64,000 bases of DNA from Donghicola sp041224595 (GCF_041224595.1 NZ_JBGFGN010000131.1:45719-109718); one strand, 5' to 3'. Counted from the first letter of the stretch, positions 8,563 to 20,328 are shown. Notes: generated by a model not told the origin, from the sequence alone. Made by a program: numbers and translations.

Positions 8563-9372
8563 TCAGAAGGTCGGATGGAACTTGTCCGCAGGTGACAGAG
8601 TAAAAATCTCGCAGCCTTCCGCGGTCACCCCGATCGAATGTTCAAACTGAGCGCTCAGAGATTTATCACGCGTTACCGCAGTCCAATCGTCGGCCAAAAC
8701 TTTGGTCTCGGGACGGCCCAAATTCACCATCGGCTCGATGGTAAAGAACATACCCTCTTCCAAAACAGGACCCGTGCCCGCGCGACCATAGTGCAGGACG
8801 TTCGGCGGCGCGTGGAAGACAGTGCCAAGACCGTGACCACAGAAGTCGCGGACCACAGACATCCGCTGCGCTTCGACAAAGCTCTGGATTGCGTAGCCGA
8901 TATCGCCAAAGGTGTTGCCCGGCTTAACCACTTCGATCCCGCGCATGAGCGCCTCGTGGGTGACGTCCAGCAGACGCTCTGCCTTACGGGGCACTTTGCC
9001 CGCGACGTACATGCGGCTTGTGTCGCCAAACCAGCCATCGACGATCACGGTCACGTCGATGTTCAGAATGTCGCCTTCCTTCAGCTTCTTGTCACCGGGG
9101 ATGCCGTGGCAAACCACGTGGTTCACACTGATGCAGCTGGCATGTTTATACCCGCGATATCCGATCGTGGCCGAGGTCGCACCAGACGCATTCACCTTGT
9201 CTTCAATGATCCGGTCAATCTCGCCGGTGGTCTGACCGACAAACACATGCTCTGCGATTTCGTCCAGAATTTGCGCAGCCAGACGGCCCGCCGCATGCAT
9301 TCCGGCAAAGTCGGCGGCCTCGTGTATACGGATCCCGTCTTTGGTCATCCGCCCTTGGTGTCGCTTTTCCAA
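8563..9372 (-). CDS. map: Methionine aminopeptidase, type I
   Basis: A 269-residue enzyme that removes the initiator Met from new proteins. The five metal ligands are recognisable: Asp in NIDVTVIVDG, Asp in FGDTSRMY, His in GHGLGTVFHAPPNV, Glu in FTIEPMV and Glu in QFEHSIGV. I choose the TTG at 9372 because GGAG lies seven bases upstream; the ATG at 9348 is an alternative, and the 9504 frame start would overlap sfsA. It follows sfsA in the same orientation after a 79-base gap. Confidence 0.9.
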   Translation of the reverse strand: MEKRHQGRMTKDGIRIHEAADFAGMHAAGRLAAQILDEIAEHVFVGQTTGEIDRIIEDKVNASGATSATIGYRGYKHASCISVNHVVCHGIPGDKKLKEGDILNIDVTVIVDGWFGDTSRMYVAGKVPRKAERLLDVTHEALMRGIEVVKPGNTFGDIGYAIQSFVEAQRMSVVRDFCGHGLGTVFHAPPNVLHYGRAGTGPVLEEGMFFTIEPMVNLGRPETKVLADDWTAVTRDKSLSAQFEHSIGVTAEGCEIFTLSPADKFHPTF

Positions 9373-9451
9373 TGGGCTCTCCTTTGTATTCGCTGAGCCA
9401 TATCTAAGAAAATTTGTGGCCATTTGCCAGAAGCTGCGCATCTTTGGCAAT

Positions 9452-10174
9452 TCACAACGCCTGTGTATTTGGATCCACCGGCAACTCCTGACCGAAAAAC
9501 ACACCGTTCACAGTGATATCTGTACCATAGCAGATGGCTTCTACACCAGCCGCGCGGGCTGCGTCAAAGGCGCGTGCATAGGCCGGATCAAGGTCTGCGG
9601 CCAATTTGAACCGCCCACAATCGGTGCGCTGGATCAGGAATAGCATTACAGCGCGGTGCCCTTGGGCGACCATCTCGGTCAGTTCGGCCAGATGCTTTGC
9701 GCCGCGCGTCGTGACGCAATCGGGAAACTCCGCCCAATCGCTGTCACGGCGCAGGTGCACATTCTTGACCTCGACATAGGCGTCCGGCAGCCCCTCGCCC
9801 GTCAGCAGGAAGTCTACGCGGCTGTTGGTGCCGTATTTCACCTCAGGCCTTATCGTTGTGTAGTGGCTCAGACTGGCGACCTTGCCCGCCCGCAGCCCTT
9901 CGCCCACCACACGGTTCGGGATCGACGTGTCGATGCCCGCCATGTGCCCCTCCTCTAGCTCGGCCAGCCGCCAACCATAGTCGAGCTTCTTTTTCGGATC
10001 ATCATTCGGCTCGAGCCAACAGCGCATTCCGGGGTCTTTGAGCCCCAGCATAGCGCCGGGGTTCGGGCAGTGGGCGCGCACTTCCTGCCCAGTCTCCTCG
10101 ATAATCATATCGGACAGAAACCGGTTGTAGCGGCGCACCAGCCGTGCGGGGATCAAAGGGGTCGCAAATTCCAT
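9452..10174 (-). CDS. sfsA: DNA/RNA nuclease SfsA family protein
   Basis: A 240-residue SfsA protein, originally named for sugar fermentation stimulation in E. coli. It starts MEFATPLIPARLVRRYNRFLSD, with the family's HCPNPGAMLGL motif and the C-terminal nuclease-like core (RVDFLL ... AYVEVKNVHL). The start at 10174 matches the family; the upstream 36 residues of the open frame do not. It is divergent from the MoCF-binding gene (110 bases between starts) and probably cotranscribed with map. Its cellular job remains poorly defined. Confidence 0.9.
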   Translation of the reverse strand: MEFATPLIPARLVRRYNRFLSDMIIEETGQEVRAHCPNPGAMLGLKDPGMRCWLEPNDDPKKKLDYGWRLAELEEGHMAGIDTSIPNRVVGEGLRAGKVASLSHYTTIRPEVKYGTNSRVDFLLTGEGLPDAYVEVKNVHLRRDSDWAEFPDCVTTRGAKHLAELTEMVAQGHRAVMLFLIQRTDCGRFKLAADLDPAYARAFDAARAAGVEAICYGTDITVNGVFFGQELPVDPNTQAL

Positions 10175-10284
10175 GGCTTTGGATTTAGGCGGATCAGCCA
10201 GTTTTGGCAAATCGATCCAGTTCCTATGGAAAAGGCTCCATCGCTGCCCTAGCATCTGCGCGTAACTTTGAGACGGAGCCATCC

Positions 10285-11007
10285 ATGCCCAATCCCACCG
10301 CCGCCATGCTCGTGATCGGAGACGAAATTCTGTCCGGTCGCACTCGCGATTCCAACATGAATTTTCTGGCCGGCGAATTGACCAAGATCGGGATCGACCT
10401 GAAGGAAGCGCGCGTGGTCAGCGACGACCGCGACGCCATTATTGCGGCCGTACAGGCGCTATCGACAGCCTATGACCATGTGTTCACCTCGGGCGGGATT
10501 GGGCCGACCCACGATGATATCACCGCAGAGTGCATTGCCGCCGCGTTCAACACGCACATTGGCGTGCGCGATGATGCCCGTGCGCTGCTACAGGCCCACT
10601 ACGACGCGCGCGGCCAAGAACTGAACGAAGCGCGCTTGCGCATGGCCCGCATTCCAGATGGTGCCAAGCTGATCGACAATCCGGTCAGCACCGCGCCTGG
10701 CTTCACCCTGCAGAATGTGAATGTCATGGCGGGTGTCCCCAGCGTTTTTCAGGCTATGGTGGCCAGCGTCCTGCCCCATCTGGTCGGCGGCGCACCCCTG
10801 CTGTCACAAACCCTGTGCCTGATGCGCGGTGAGGGTGATGTGGCAACGCCTCTGTCTAGCTTGGCTGCGGATTTCCCTGATCTTTCGATTGGCTCCTACC
10901 CGTTCCAGCGCGATGGCGTGTACGGCACCAATATCGTAGTGCGGGGCACAGATGGTGCGATGATCGACGCTGCAATGACCCGCCTCGCGGCAGAGGTCGG
11001 CGCCTGA
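10285..11007 (+). CDS. Molybdopterin-binding (MoCF/CinA N-terminal) domain protein
   Basis: A 240-residue protein made of the MoaB/MogA-like domain found at the N terminus of CinA: AAMLVIGDEILSGRTRDSN at the start, then SGGIGPTHDD for nucleotide/molybdopterin binding. The C-terminal nicotinamide deamidase domain of full CinA is absent, as in the stand-alone COG1058 form. Start at 10285 has CGGAG upstream. The stop overlaps the next start by one base (TGATG), so it heads a four-gene operon. Confidence 0.82.
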   Translation: MPNPTAAMLVIGDEILSGRTRDSNMNFLAGELTKIGIDLKEARVVSDDRDAIIAAVQALSTAYDHVFTSGGIGPTHDDITAECIAAAFNTHIGVRDDARALLQAHYDARGQELNEARLRMARIPDGAKLIDNPVSTAPGFTLQNVNVMAGVPSVFQAMVASVLPHLVGGAPLLSQTLCLMRGEGDVATPLSSLAADFPDLSIGSYPFQRDGVYGTNIVVRGTDGAMIDAAMTRLAAEVGA

Positions 11008-11726
11008 TGGATTTGCGCTACTTCGACGTTGTGGACGCGACGTGGCCGCCTCATGCCATCACGCGGACCGGCCCTTGGCTGATCCGCGAGGGGCGCGGCG
11101 GTGGCAAACGGGTGAGCGCGGCATCTGCGGCGGGCACACCCAAGGCAAACGACATTCCGCAAGCAATCGAAGCTATGCGCGCCTTGGGGCAGCAAGACCT
11201 GTTCATGATGCGCCCTGTGGACGACGAACTGGACCAAACACTCGAAACCCAAGGGTTTAAGGTGATTGACCCCGTCCATATCTACACCTGCGATCCCACT
11301 GAGGTCGGCACAGGTGACATACCGACAGTCACATGCTTTGAAACCGAAACGCCTCTCGCCATAATGCAGGAAATCTGGGCCGAAGAGGGCATTGGCCCGG
11401 ATCGGCTCGCTGTGATGGCACGCGCCAAGGGCCCGAAAACTTACTTGCTCGGTCGGATAAACGACCGCGCAGCCGGAACCGCATTTGTTGCCATGCACGA
11501 CGGCGTAGCGATGATCCATGCGATCGAAGTGCTACAGGCTTACCGCGGCAACGGGCTTGGCCGCTATTTGATGCGGGCAGCCGCGCGGTGGGCAGTGCGC
11601 CAAGGGGCATCGGAACTTGCGCTGCTGGTCACGCGCAAGAATGCGCCCGCGAATGCGCTATACGCTTCCTTGGGCATGTCGGTTGTGGGAAGCTACCACT
11701 ACCGCATCAAGGAAAACGCAGAATGA
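11007..11726 (+). CDS. GNAT-family N-acetyltransferase
   Basis: A 239-residue protein whose C-terminal half carries the acetyl-CoA motif A (VLQAYRGNGLGRYLMRAAARWA) and the following strand ALLVTRKNAPANALYASLGMSV typical of GNAT enzymes. The N-terminal half, about 110 residues, may form a second degenerate GNAT fold. The substrate is unknown. Coupled by overlapping codons to the genes on both sides. Confidence 0.82.
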   Translation: MDLRYFDVVDATWPPHAITRTGPWLIREGRGGGKRVSAASAAGTPKANDIPQAIEAMRALGQQDLFMMRPVDDELDQTLETQGFKVIDPVHIYTCDPTEVGTGDIPTVTCFETETPLAIMQEIWAEEGIGPDRLAVMARAKGPKTYLLGRINDRAAGTAFVAMHDGVAMIHAIEVLQAYRGNGLGRYLMRAAARWAVRQGASELALLVTRKNAPANALYASLGMSVVGSYHYRIKENAE

Positions 11727-12289
11727 CCGACCAGCCGACCGCTCTGAACCTGCCTCCGGTGGATCCCCTACCCGAGGACACGCAGAAGTACTTTGACATC
11801 TGCATAGAGAAACTTGGCATGGTTCCGAACGTCCTGCGCGCCTATGCGTTCGACATCGACAAGCTGAACGCCTTTACCGCGATGTATAACGACCTGATGC
11901 TGGCGGAGAGTGGCCTGACCAAGCTGGAGCGCGAGATGATCGCGGTCGCAGTGTCGGCCCAGAACAAATGCTTCTACTGCCTTGTCGCGCACGGGGCCGC
12001 TGTGCGCCAATTGTCCGGCGATCCGGCGTTGGGCGAGGCACTGGTTATGAACTACCGCGTGGCCCCAATCACAGCCCGCCAGCGCGCAATGCTCGACTTT
12101 GCGGTCCAGATGACCATCGCGAGCAGCACCATCGAAGAGCCGGAACGGCAGACCCTGCGCGATCACGGTTTTACGGATCGAGACATCTGGGACATCGCCT
12201 CGGTTGCGTCGTTCTACAATATGACCAACCGCATGGCCTCTGCTGTGGATATGCGCCCCAACAGTGAATACCACGCCCTCGCCCGATGA
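11723..12289 (+). CDS. AhpD-like / carboxymuconolactone decarboxylase family peroxidase-related protein
   Basis: A 188-residue all-helical protein with the redox CxxC-xxxH motif NKCFYCLVAHG seen in AhpD-type alkylhydroperoxidases and in the 'peroxidase-related enzyme' subfamily. It probably acts as a cytoplasmic thiol-dependent peroxide reductase. The start at 11723 overlaps the GNAT stop (ATGA); the frame upstream of it is a shadow of the GNAT gene. The stop overlaps the next gene as well. Confidence 0.85.
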   Translation: MTDQPTALNLPPVDPLPEDTQKYFDICIEKLGMVPNVLRAYAFDIDKLNAFTAMYNDLMLAESGLTKLEREMIAVAVSAQNKCFYCLVAHGAAVRQLSGDPALGEALVMNYRVAPITARQRAMLDFAVQMTIASSTIEEPERQTLRDHGFTDRDIWDIASVASFYNMTNRMASAVDMRPNSEYHALAR

Positions 12290-13206
12290 AATTTCTATGT
12301 GTTTTATTGAGTTTTGCGGCTTGTGCCACGACCCAAGCGAGCGCGCTTGATTTAGCTGTGCCAGCCGGAGCAGATCTGGTTTATTCTGTGCCCGCGCAAG
12401 CCGACACCTATGACATGCCAGTTGGCCCATACGCCCGAGGCACGATCCCGGCAAAAAGTGTGGAGGGTCAGGTTTCGCTCCAGGTCTGGCAGGTGAGCAA
12501 TCGCGATTTGACGACGCGCTCTTTGCTCGACATGCTCAAGGCGCAGATCGCGCTTCAGGGCTTCGAGACGGTCTTTTCCTGCGCCACGCTTGAATGCGGC
12601 GGCTTCGACTTTCGTTTCAATACTTGGGTGGCCCCCGGTCCAGAGATGTATGTCAACCTGCGCGATTTCCGCTTTGTCTCGACCCAAAATAATGATGGCG
12701 AAGCACTGAGCCTGCTGGTCAGCCGCCAAGACGATCATGGCTTTGTTCAGTTGATCCACGTGGCTTCTGAAGACGCGCCAAACACAGGCGCAAACGCAGT
12801 CGCCGCGCCAACGGTTGCGGTCAGCTACGCGCAGCCCTTGCTCAAGAAGCTGGTTGGAACCGGCCACGCCACCCTGAGCGATGTGACCTTCGAAAGCGGA
12901 AAATCGCAACTGGCCAGCACAGATCATGAAAGCCTGAAGACTTTGGCCGATTACCTGCGTGAAAACCCCACGCGCAGAATTCTGTTGGTCGGTCATACGG
13001 ATGCGACGGGTAGCCTTGATGGCAACATCGCCGTATCGCGAAGCCGCGCGCAGTCAGTTCGGACTGCGTTGGTTCAGGATTACGGCGTTACGGCGGCTCA
13101 GGTGGACGCACAGGGCGCTGGCTACCTGTCTCCTGTCGCGAGTAACGACACCGAAGAGGGCCGCACAGCCAATCGCCGCGTAGAAGCTATCCTGCTCCCC
13201 GAATAA
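12286..13206 (+). CDS. OmpA-family outer-membrane/peptidoglycan-binding protein
   Basis: A 306-residue exported protein with a signal peptide (MKFLCVLLSFAACATTQASA). A domain of about 160 residues without recognised family follows, then a C-terminal OmpA-like domain. The latter shows LLVGHTDATGS and SRSRAQSVRTALV, the pattern that binds diaminopimelate in peptidoglycan, then NRRVEAIL. It likely anchors the envelope or acts as a periplasmic stabiliser. ATGA-coupled to the preceding gene; converges on the LysR gene with one base between stops. Confidence 0.83.
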   Translation: MKFLCVLLSFAACATTQASALDLAVPAGADLVYSVPAQADTYDMPVGPYARGTIPAKSVEGQVSLQVWQVSNRDLTTRSLLDMLKAQIALQGFETVFSCATLECGGFDFRFNTWVAPGPEMYVNLRDFRFVSTQNNDGEALSLLVSRQDDHGFVQLIHVASEDAPNTGANAVAAPTVAVSYAQPLLKKLVGTGHATLSDVTFESGKSQLASTDHESLKTLADYLRENPTRRILLVGHTDATGSLDGNIAVSRSRAQSVRTALVQDYGVTAAQVDAQGAGYLSPVASNDTEEGRTANRRVEAILLPE

Positions 13207-13207
13207 A

Positions 13208-14113
13208 TTACCAGCTATCGGGGCCCTTCTCGGAAAACGCATCGACGAGGAAATCAATGAAAGCGCGCACCTTGGGCTGAGGGAACCGTCCTGGCGGGTA
13301 AACCGCATAGATGCCTTGGGTGTCCACTGGCAAATCAGGGATCACATCGACGATCTCGCCCCGCTTCATCGCCTCGCCATACAGGAACGAGGGCAAGTAC
13401 GCGATCCCAAGGCCAGAAATCGCGGCGTTCAGCAGGGATTGTCCATCGTTGACACTCAACCAGCCTGCCGTGCGGATCTGACGCTTTTCACCGGACGGCG
13501 CGGTCACTTTCCATACACTACCGTTGGACTGGTTCGAGTAGTGCAGCAGCTTGTGCTCGTTCAGGTCGTCAAGCCGGTTCGGACGACCGAACTGCTCTAG
13601 GTATTCGGGCGATGCAATCATCCGCATCTTGGTTTCGGTCAGTTTTCGAGCCCGCAGCGAGCTGTCTTCCAGCTCACCAATACGCACTGCCAGATCAAAT
13701 CCTTCGGAGATAAGTTCGACGTAGCGGTTGTTCAAAACCATGTTCACGCTGATGTCGGGGTAGGTCGCCAAGAAATCCCCGAGCACCGGACTCAAATGGT
13801 TGACGCCAAAGTCAGTTGCCACCGAAATTCGCAATTGCCCCGAGGGTGCGGCTTGCATGGATGTGACCAGAGCATCGGCCTCTCCGGCGTCTGTCAGGAC
13901 ACGGCGGGCGCGGTCGTAATACGCCAGTCCAATCTCTGTCGGACTAACTCTTCTGGTTGTCCTGTTCAACAATCTCGCACCCAATCTCGCCTCGAGTGAG
14001 GAGACATGTTTCGAGACCGCCGACTTTGAAATCCCCATTTTCTTTGCCGCATCCGTAAACCCCCCTTGATCTACGACTGTTGCGAAAGCTTCCATTTCAG
14101 TGAGCCGATCCAT
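13208..14113 (-). CDS. LysR-family transcriptional regulator
   Basis: A 301-residue regulator of the CrgA-like subgroup. It has an N-terminal winged HTH (MDRLTEMEAFATVVDQGGFTDAAKKMG with SKSAVSKHVSSLEARLGARLLNRTTRR) and a periplasmic-binding-protein-like effector domain. The start at 14113 has GAGGA six bases upstream; earlier codons add non-family residues. Its target is unknown. It lies downstream of, and is oriented with, the FadH-like gene, which is a possible target. Confidence 0.87.
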   Translation of the reverse strand: MDRLTEMEAFATVVDQGGFTDAAKKMGISKSAVSKHVSSLEARLGARLLNRTTRRVSPTEIGLAYYDRARRVLTDAGEADALVTSMQAAPSGQLRISVATDFGVNHLSPVLGDFLATYPDISVNMVLNNRYVELISEGFDLAVRIGELEDSSLRARKLTETKMRMIASPEYLEQFGRPNRLDDLNEHKLLHYSNQSNGSVWKVTAPSGEKRQIRTAGWLSVNDGQSLLNAAISGLGIAYLPSFLYGEAMKRGEIVDVIPDLPVDTQGIYAVYPPGRFPQPKVRAFIDFLVDAFSEKGPDSW

Positions 14114-14288
14114 GCCCATTCCTCGATACACTTTGACCTGCCCTTTTCCTGCCCAGAGATTGGGGCAGCACTGTGTCCAAGGGCGGACAATTGCGGGGAA
14201 TGATAGGGATCGTTCCTCAAACCGAAACAACAATTATGTAGGATTACCCCCTCCAAACGGGTCTATCTTTTGCATCTTTAACGCTCGG

Positions 14289-16376
<2,088 letters not shown>

Positions 16377-16392
16377 TCAAAATAATTCGGCC

Positions 16393-16779
16393 TTACCCGC
16401 GGTCAGTCCCTGTTTCGACGCAATGACGCCGGAAGGCCCGCTTGAGCAGATCCAACTCAGCCCGCAGCAAATCAACTTCGACACGGATATCATGCGACAA
16501 CGCCTGTCCTGCGACCAGATTAAAGGCCCCGACCTGCTCATGCGTCTCCGCGTCGGCAATCAGATAGGTCTGCACGCCTTCAGAGATCGTTTCCGGCGGG
16601 ATCGGCACGCGCAATTGCCAGCCACTCTCCATATCATCCAACGTGACGCCATCCAGTGGCTCGCCCAAGTGGGTGACAGAGATGGCAGGCTTCTCGCCAT
16701 TCCGGCCGCCATCCCGCACGAGGACACCTTCCCATACACCCTCGATGATGCGGATTTTCGTCACGGACAAATCGGTCAT
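16393..16779 (-). CDS. Conserved hypothetical protein (128 aa)
   Basis: A 128-residue, mostly beta protein. It opens with a strand-rich segment (SVTKIRIIEGVWEGVLVR) and ends in a helical C-terminus (VEVDLLRAELDLLKRAFRRHC) that could pair as a coiled coil. No catalytic motif, signal or membrane segment is visible. It lies 15 bases downstream of the next gene and is almost certainly cotranscribed with it; both are probably partners in one unknown function. I do not recognise the family. Confidence 0.7.
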   Translation of the reverse strand: MTDLSVTKIRIIEGVWEGVLVRDGGRNGEKPAISVTHLGEPLDGVTLDDMESGWQLRVPIPPETISEGVQTYLIADAETHEQVGAFNLVAGQALSHDIRVEVDLLRAELDLLKRAFRRHCVETGTDRG

Positions 16780-16794
16780 CAGGACATCCCTCTC

Positions 16795-17568
16795 TTAAAT
16801 CTCGGCCCGTGGAAGGCGGCAGAATGTCAGGTCGCGGATCGTGACCTGATTCATTTGAGCGCCTTCGAAAATCAGGTCGACCCACGCGCTTTCAAGCCGG
16901 TTCTCAGCAATTTCGCTATAGCCAAGATCGAACTCGACCATCATTTCTCCGCCCTGCTGCATCGGAACTTCGCGCACGATCTGCTCTGTGTTCGGACCAT
17001 GTTTGATGTTCAGACGTGCAAAAATCTCGAGCGGTTTCTCGGCGACGATCTGCGTGTCCAGTCGGATCAAGTGCTTGCGACGCAGCCCGTTCAACGCCTC
17101 GGGGGGCAGATCTACGGCGATAGACAGAAAACTGCCATCGAACCGGAAAACGTCCATGCGCAGCGCATAGGCAGCAAGATCGGCTTCGCGCGTGTTTCTG
17201 ATTTGCCGCAGGGTCAATTCCGATGACGAGCAGTCATGAAAAATCGTGGAGCCTTCGGCGAAAGCCGTGTTGCTGGCGACAGACGCCATGCCCTTGTGCG
17301 GCACAGGTTCGCGCCACAAAGGCGGTCGCCACCCCCAATCGGAGTCTCTGGGACGACGGAAAATGTCCGACCCAATCGCAGGCAAAGCAAGCCTGCTATC
17401 TGCGACGGCGATCACTCGATCGAGATGGTGACGCAACAACTTCGCACGATTGTTTTGCACACGAAGGCGGCTCAGATCGGCGCCTTCGGCCCCCTCGGCC
17501 AGAGCGGCCCAGCGCTGCAGGATGCGCCGAAAGACGATCGTATTGATCAGTCGTCTGGTCTTGCCCAT
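16795..17568 (-). CDS. Conserved hypothetical protein (257 aa), Rhodobacterales type
   Basis: A soluble protein beginning MGKTRRLINTIVFRRILQRWAALAEGAE, a basic amphipathic helix, followed by a long beta-rich region without known motifs. The ATG at 17568 has a GGA directly upstream and an AAAGGG farther back; the frame start at 17610 adds 14 basic residues. It resembles Rhodobacterales-specific families of unknown function. Pairs with the 128-residue gene downstream. Function unknown. Confidence 0.68.
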   Translation of the reverse strand: MGKTRRLINTIVFRRILQRWAALAEGAEGADLSRLRVQNNRAKLLRHHLDRVIAVADSRLALPAIGSDIFRRPRDSDWGWRPPLWREPVPHKGMASVASNTAFAEGSTIFHDCSSSELTLRQIRNTREADLAAYALRMDVFRFDGSFLSIAVDLPPEALNGLRRKHLIRLDTQIVAEKPLEIFARLNIKHGPNTEQIVREVPMQQGGEMMVEFDLGYSEIAENRLESAWVDLIFEGAQMNQVTIRDLTFCRLPRAEI

Positions 17569-17706
17569 TCCTAGCAATCCCTTTCTTGGGTCTTTTCTGC
17601 ACCTTATCAAGAAAACTGACAGATAAACCTAGAGAAGAATAGCTACGAACCCCAGATTTTTATTCGCAATCGTGAACAATCTTGCACCGCCTGAACGCGG
17701 TGCCTA

Positions 17707-18267
17707 TCAAACTGCCGGACCGGGCGCGTACAGACCCGAAGCAAGAGATTTCAGAATAGCATTTCCGCTGGCCTGTGCTTCTTCTGCGCCCGCTGGTGCG
17801 TACAACGCCATAGAAACCAGTCGACCTGATACGACACGGATGGCGCGCCAGTACCGCTCGTCTCCACCGGGCAATGTTTGCGAGCCGCCACTGGCGATAT
17901 GCAGCAAAGACACGGTGCCGGACTCTTCGCTCGCCAGCACAACAGGGTTCCCTAACGCATCGGCAAACGCATCGGTCGAGACCTGCGTTACCGCAACCTT
18001 TGGCCCAACCGATATCGTGATGATAGCTGGCGTTGCAGCAACTCCAAGGAGCGATCGGCAACTGGAGACCAAGGCAAAGCCCCCCTTCACGCCATAGTCA
18101 GAGGTATTGCCCGTATCGATGCAGTACCCCGCAGGTGCAGCAATCCCTACGTCACCCCCGGCCAGGGCAATTTTCTTGGGACTTGCCTCAATCAAGGGCA
18201 AGCGGTCACAGCTCGCGGCAATGAACACCCCGACCAAAATCAACAAAGCTCGAACGGTCCGTCTCAA
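17707..18267 (-). CDS. Putative lipoprotein, conserved hypothetical (186 aa)
   Basis: An exported protein with a type II signal: basic MRRTVR, hydrophobic ALLILVGVFIAAS and a lipobox-like AASC, making Cys20 the probable lipidated residue. The mature domain of about 165 residues is beta-rich, has two further Cys (near YCIDTG and SSCRS) that could form a disulfide, and shows no known family motif. Monocistronic by spacing. Function unknown. Confidence 0.65.
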   Translation of the reverse strand: MRRTVRALLILVGVFIAASCDRLPLIEASPKKIALAGGDVGIAAPAGYCIDTGNTSDYGVKGGFALVSSCRSLLGVAATPAIITISVGPKVAVTQVSTDAFADALGNPVVLASEESGTVSLLHIASGGSQTLPGGDERYWRAIRVVSGRLVSMALYAPAGAEEAQASGNAILKSLASGLYAPGPAV

Positions 18268-18529
18268 AGTGGGATCTACCCTTCGTCAGGTGCGTCGACA
18301 AAAAACAAAACTACGCGAATCGAATAGAAGTCATACAGAGAAAACCCCATATAAAAAAGGCGATCTGCGCCCATTTCAGAGAAATATGGCCCGATTCGGC
18401 CTCGCATTTCTGCTATCGTCTACCAAGCCACTGCAAAGCCATTCATTCTTGGAATGATAGAGACAGGTTTCCGCAAAAAGCATCCCGCTCTCCATTGTCT
18501 GCGCCGCCCCGACTGCTACAGATATTGGT

Positions 18530-19429
18530 ATGAAAATCCCTTCTGCATATGCAGCACACGACTCACTCGCAGCTCCGGCCCGCACGCACCCCGAAAGCTG
18601 GCGGTTTGCGTTGGGCATGGTTGTCATCATGGTGGCGGGCTACGGCATCATGTCAACGTACTGGGCCCTGATCCAGACCATTGCGGGAGTGCAGGCTCCG
18701 GCTGTCTTGAATGATGCAGAAACCGGATCAAGCCCGATTGGCATGATACTCCTGTTGATCGGCTTCGGTTCCATGGCGGGCGGAGTCGCGCTGTCTGCGG
18801 AACATGTGCACAAACGCGCGTTCGTTAGCCTGATCGGACCACTTGATCTGGCTTGGTCCCAATTTAAACGCGTCATCCTGCCTGTCGCAGGCATCACTGC
18901 CTTGGTGGCAGCGCTCCCCTTTCCCGGGGAAGCGCGCGAGTTAGAAAGCAACTTGCCCATGGGGTATTGGCTGGCTTTGCTCCCCTTGTCGATCTTTGCC
19001 CTTGGCGTGCAGGTGGTGACCGAAGAGCTTCTGTTTCGGGGATACCTGCAACAGCATCTGTCGGTCATCGTCCGTGATCCGCGTTTGTGGATCGGCTTGC
19101 CCTCTGCTCTTTTCGCATTGGGCCACTATATGCCCGCAGAAACGGGCGCAAATGCTATGCCCCTCGCGCTTTGGGCAGGGGCCTTCGGCATCGCGATGGC
19201 AGATTTGACGGCCCGCGCAGGAACGTTGGGGCCTGCTATTGCTGTGCATTTCGTGAACAATGCGGCAGCTATTCTGCTGGTCTCGTACCAGGGCGATTTG
19301 TCAGGCTTGGCCTTGTATACCCTTCCAGTTTCGGTCGCTGATGTTGAACCTGTGCGCGCCGCCCTCCCTGTCGATATCCTATTGCTGGTCGTCACTTGGC
19401 TCGCCGCGCGATTGGCATTGCGCAGATGA
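18530..19429 (+). CDS. CPBP-family intramembrane metalloprotease
   Basis: A 299-residue polytopic membrane protein with the CPBP (Abi) motif 1 EELLFRGYLQQ (paired Glu plus Arg) and motifs with conserved His in ALGHYM and HFVNNAAA. It would be a glutamate-type intramembrane protease related to Rce1. The stop overlaps the start of a second CPBP gene (ATGA), giving a tandem paralogous pair that may form a heterodimer or arise from duplication. Substrate unknown. Confidence 0.82.
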   Translation: MKIPSAYAAHDSLAAPARTHPESWRFALGMVVIMVAGYGIMSTYWALIQTIAGVQAPAVLNDAETGSSPIGMILLLIGFGSMAGGVALSAEHVHKRAFVSLIGPLDLAWSQFKRVILPVAGITALVAALPFPGEARELESNLPMGYWLALLPLSIFALGVQVVTEELLFRGYLQQHLSVIVRDPRLWIGLPSALFALGHYMPAETGANAMPLALWAGAFGIAMADLTARAGTLGPAIAVHFVNNAAAILLVSYQGDLSGLALYTLPVSVADVEPVRAALPVDILLLVVTWLAARLALRR

Positions 19430-20328
19430 AGCCCTACGCACCTCATGCCAAGTTCATCGCCCCCGCTTTGGGCAGTGCTGACTTTGGCCGACTTATTATC
19501 GGCTTCGCCTTGATCGAGTCGGCGTACTATGTGTCGCGCCATGCTTTTGCACTTGTCCTTCTTTTGATCGGCGAGACGCTCGGTCCCTCTGACCTAGAGC
19601 CAAGCTACGAATACGGCGACACGGCGCTTGGCCTTCTGCTGCAACTGTTCTCGTACGGGTTTCTTGCCCTCGCCGTGGTTGCCGTCGTTTGGGTGCAGCA
19701 TTCGCGTAGCGGTTGGACACTCCTAGGGGAGTCGAAGGGCTATCTGCGCACCCTCCTTCTGGCGGCTGGCGCGTGTTTCGCAGTCTTTGCAGCACTGGAA
19801 TTTCTGCCTCCATTTTACAGCTACGAGGGCGGCGAGTTCCAGCTTGGGCGGTTTGCGCTGCTCCCGCTGTCCCTACTGGCCATTCTGGTCCAAACCGGTG
19901 CCGAAGAGATCATGTATCGCGGTTACCTCCAGCAGCAATTTGCGGCGCGGTTCGCGAGTCCGGTCACATGGATGATTGCGCCGAACCTGCTTTTTGCGTT
20001 TGCGCATCTGGACCTCAGCAATGACGCGATCCTCAGCCTGCAATATGTGGCTTGGACCTTTGTTTTCGGGCTGGCCTGCAGTGACCTGACCGCCCGCACA
20101 GGTAGTTTGGCGGCGGCGATGGGATTTCACTTTGCCAACAACGCCTATGTGTTTCTTTTTTGGGCCGAAGAATACACGCCCGACTCAGGACTCGCACTCT
20201 TGCTGTTCCCAGAATGGAATGGGGTCACAAACCCCGAAGCGATCCCGCTGATCGACCTGATTTTCCTAAGCGACCTTGCCCTACCCGTCGTTCTTTGGCT
20301 TGCGGTGCGACTGGCTATTCGCCGCTGA
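19426..20328 (+). CDS. CPBP-family intramembrane metalloprotease, second copy
   Basis: A 300-residue membrane protein with EEIMYRGYLQQQF, FAFAHLDLSN and HFANNAYVFL, the three CPBP motifs, all with their Glu, Arg, His and Asn intact. The start at 19426 is coupled to the upstream paralogue; the earlier ATG at 19396 would lie inside it. The pair share motif layout but are clearly diverged in their membrane segments, so the duplication is not recent. Confidence 0.82.
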   Translation: MKPYAPHAKFIAPALGSADFGRLIIGFALIESAYYVSRHAFALVLLLIGETLGPSDLEPSYEYGDTALGLLLQLFSYGFLALAVVAVVWVQHSRSGWTLLGESKGYLRTLLLAAGACFAVFAALEFLPPFYSYEGGEFQLGRFALLPLSLLAILVQTGAEEIMYRGYLQQQFAARFASPVTWMIAPNLLFAFAHLDLSNDAILSLQYVAWTFVFGLACSDLTARTGSLAAAMGFHFANNAYVFLFWAEEYTPDSGLALLLFPEWNGVTNPEAIPLIDLIFLSDLALPVVLWLAVRLAIRR

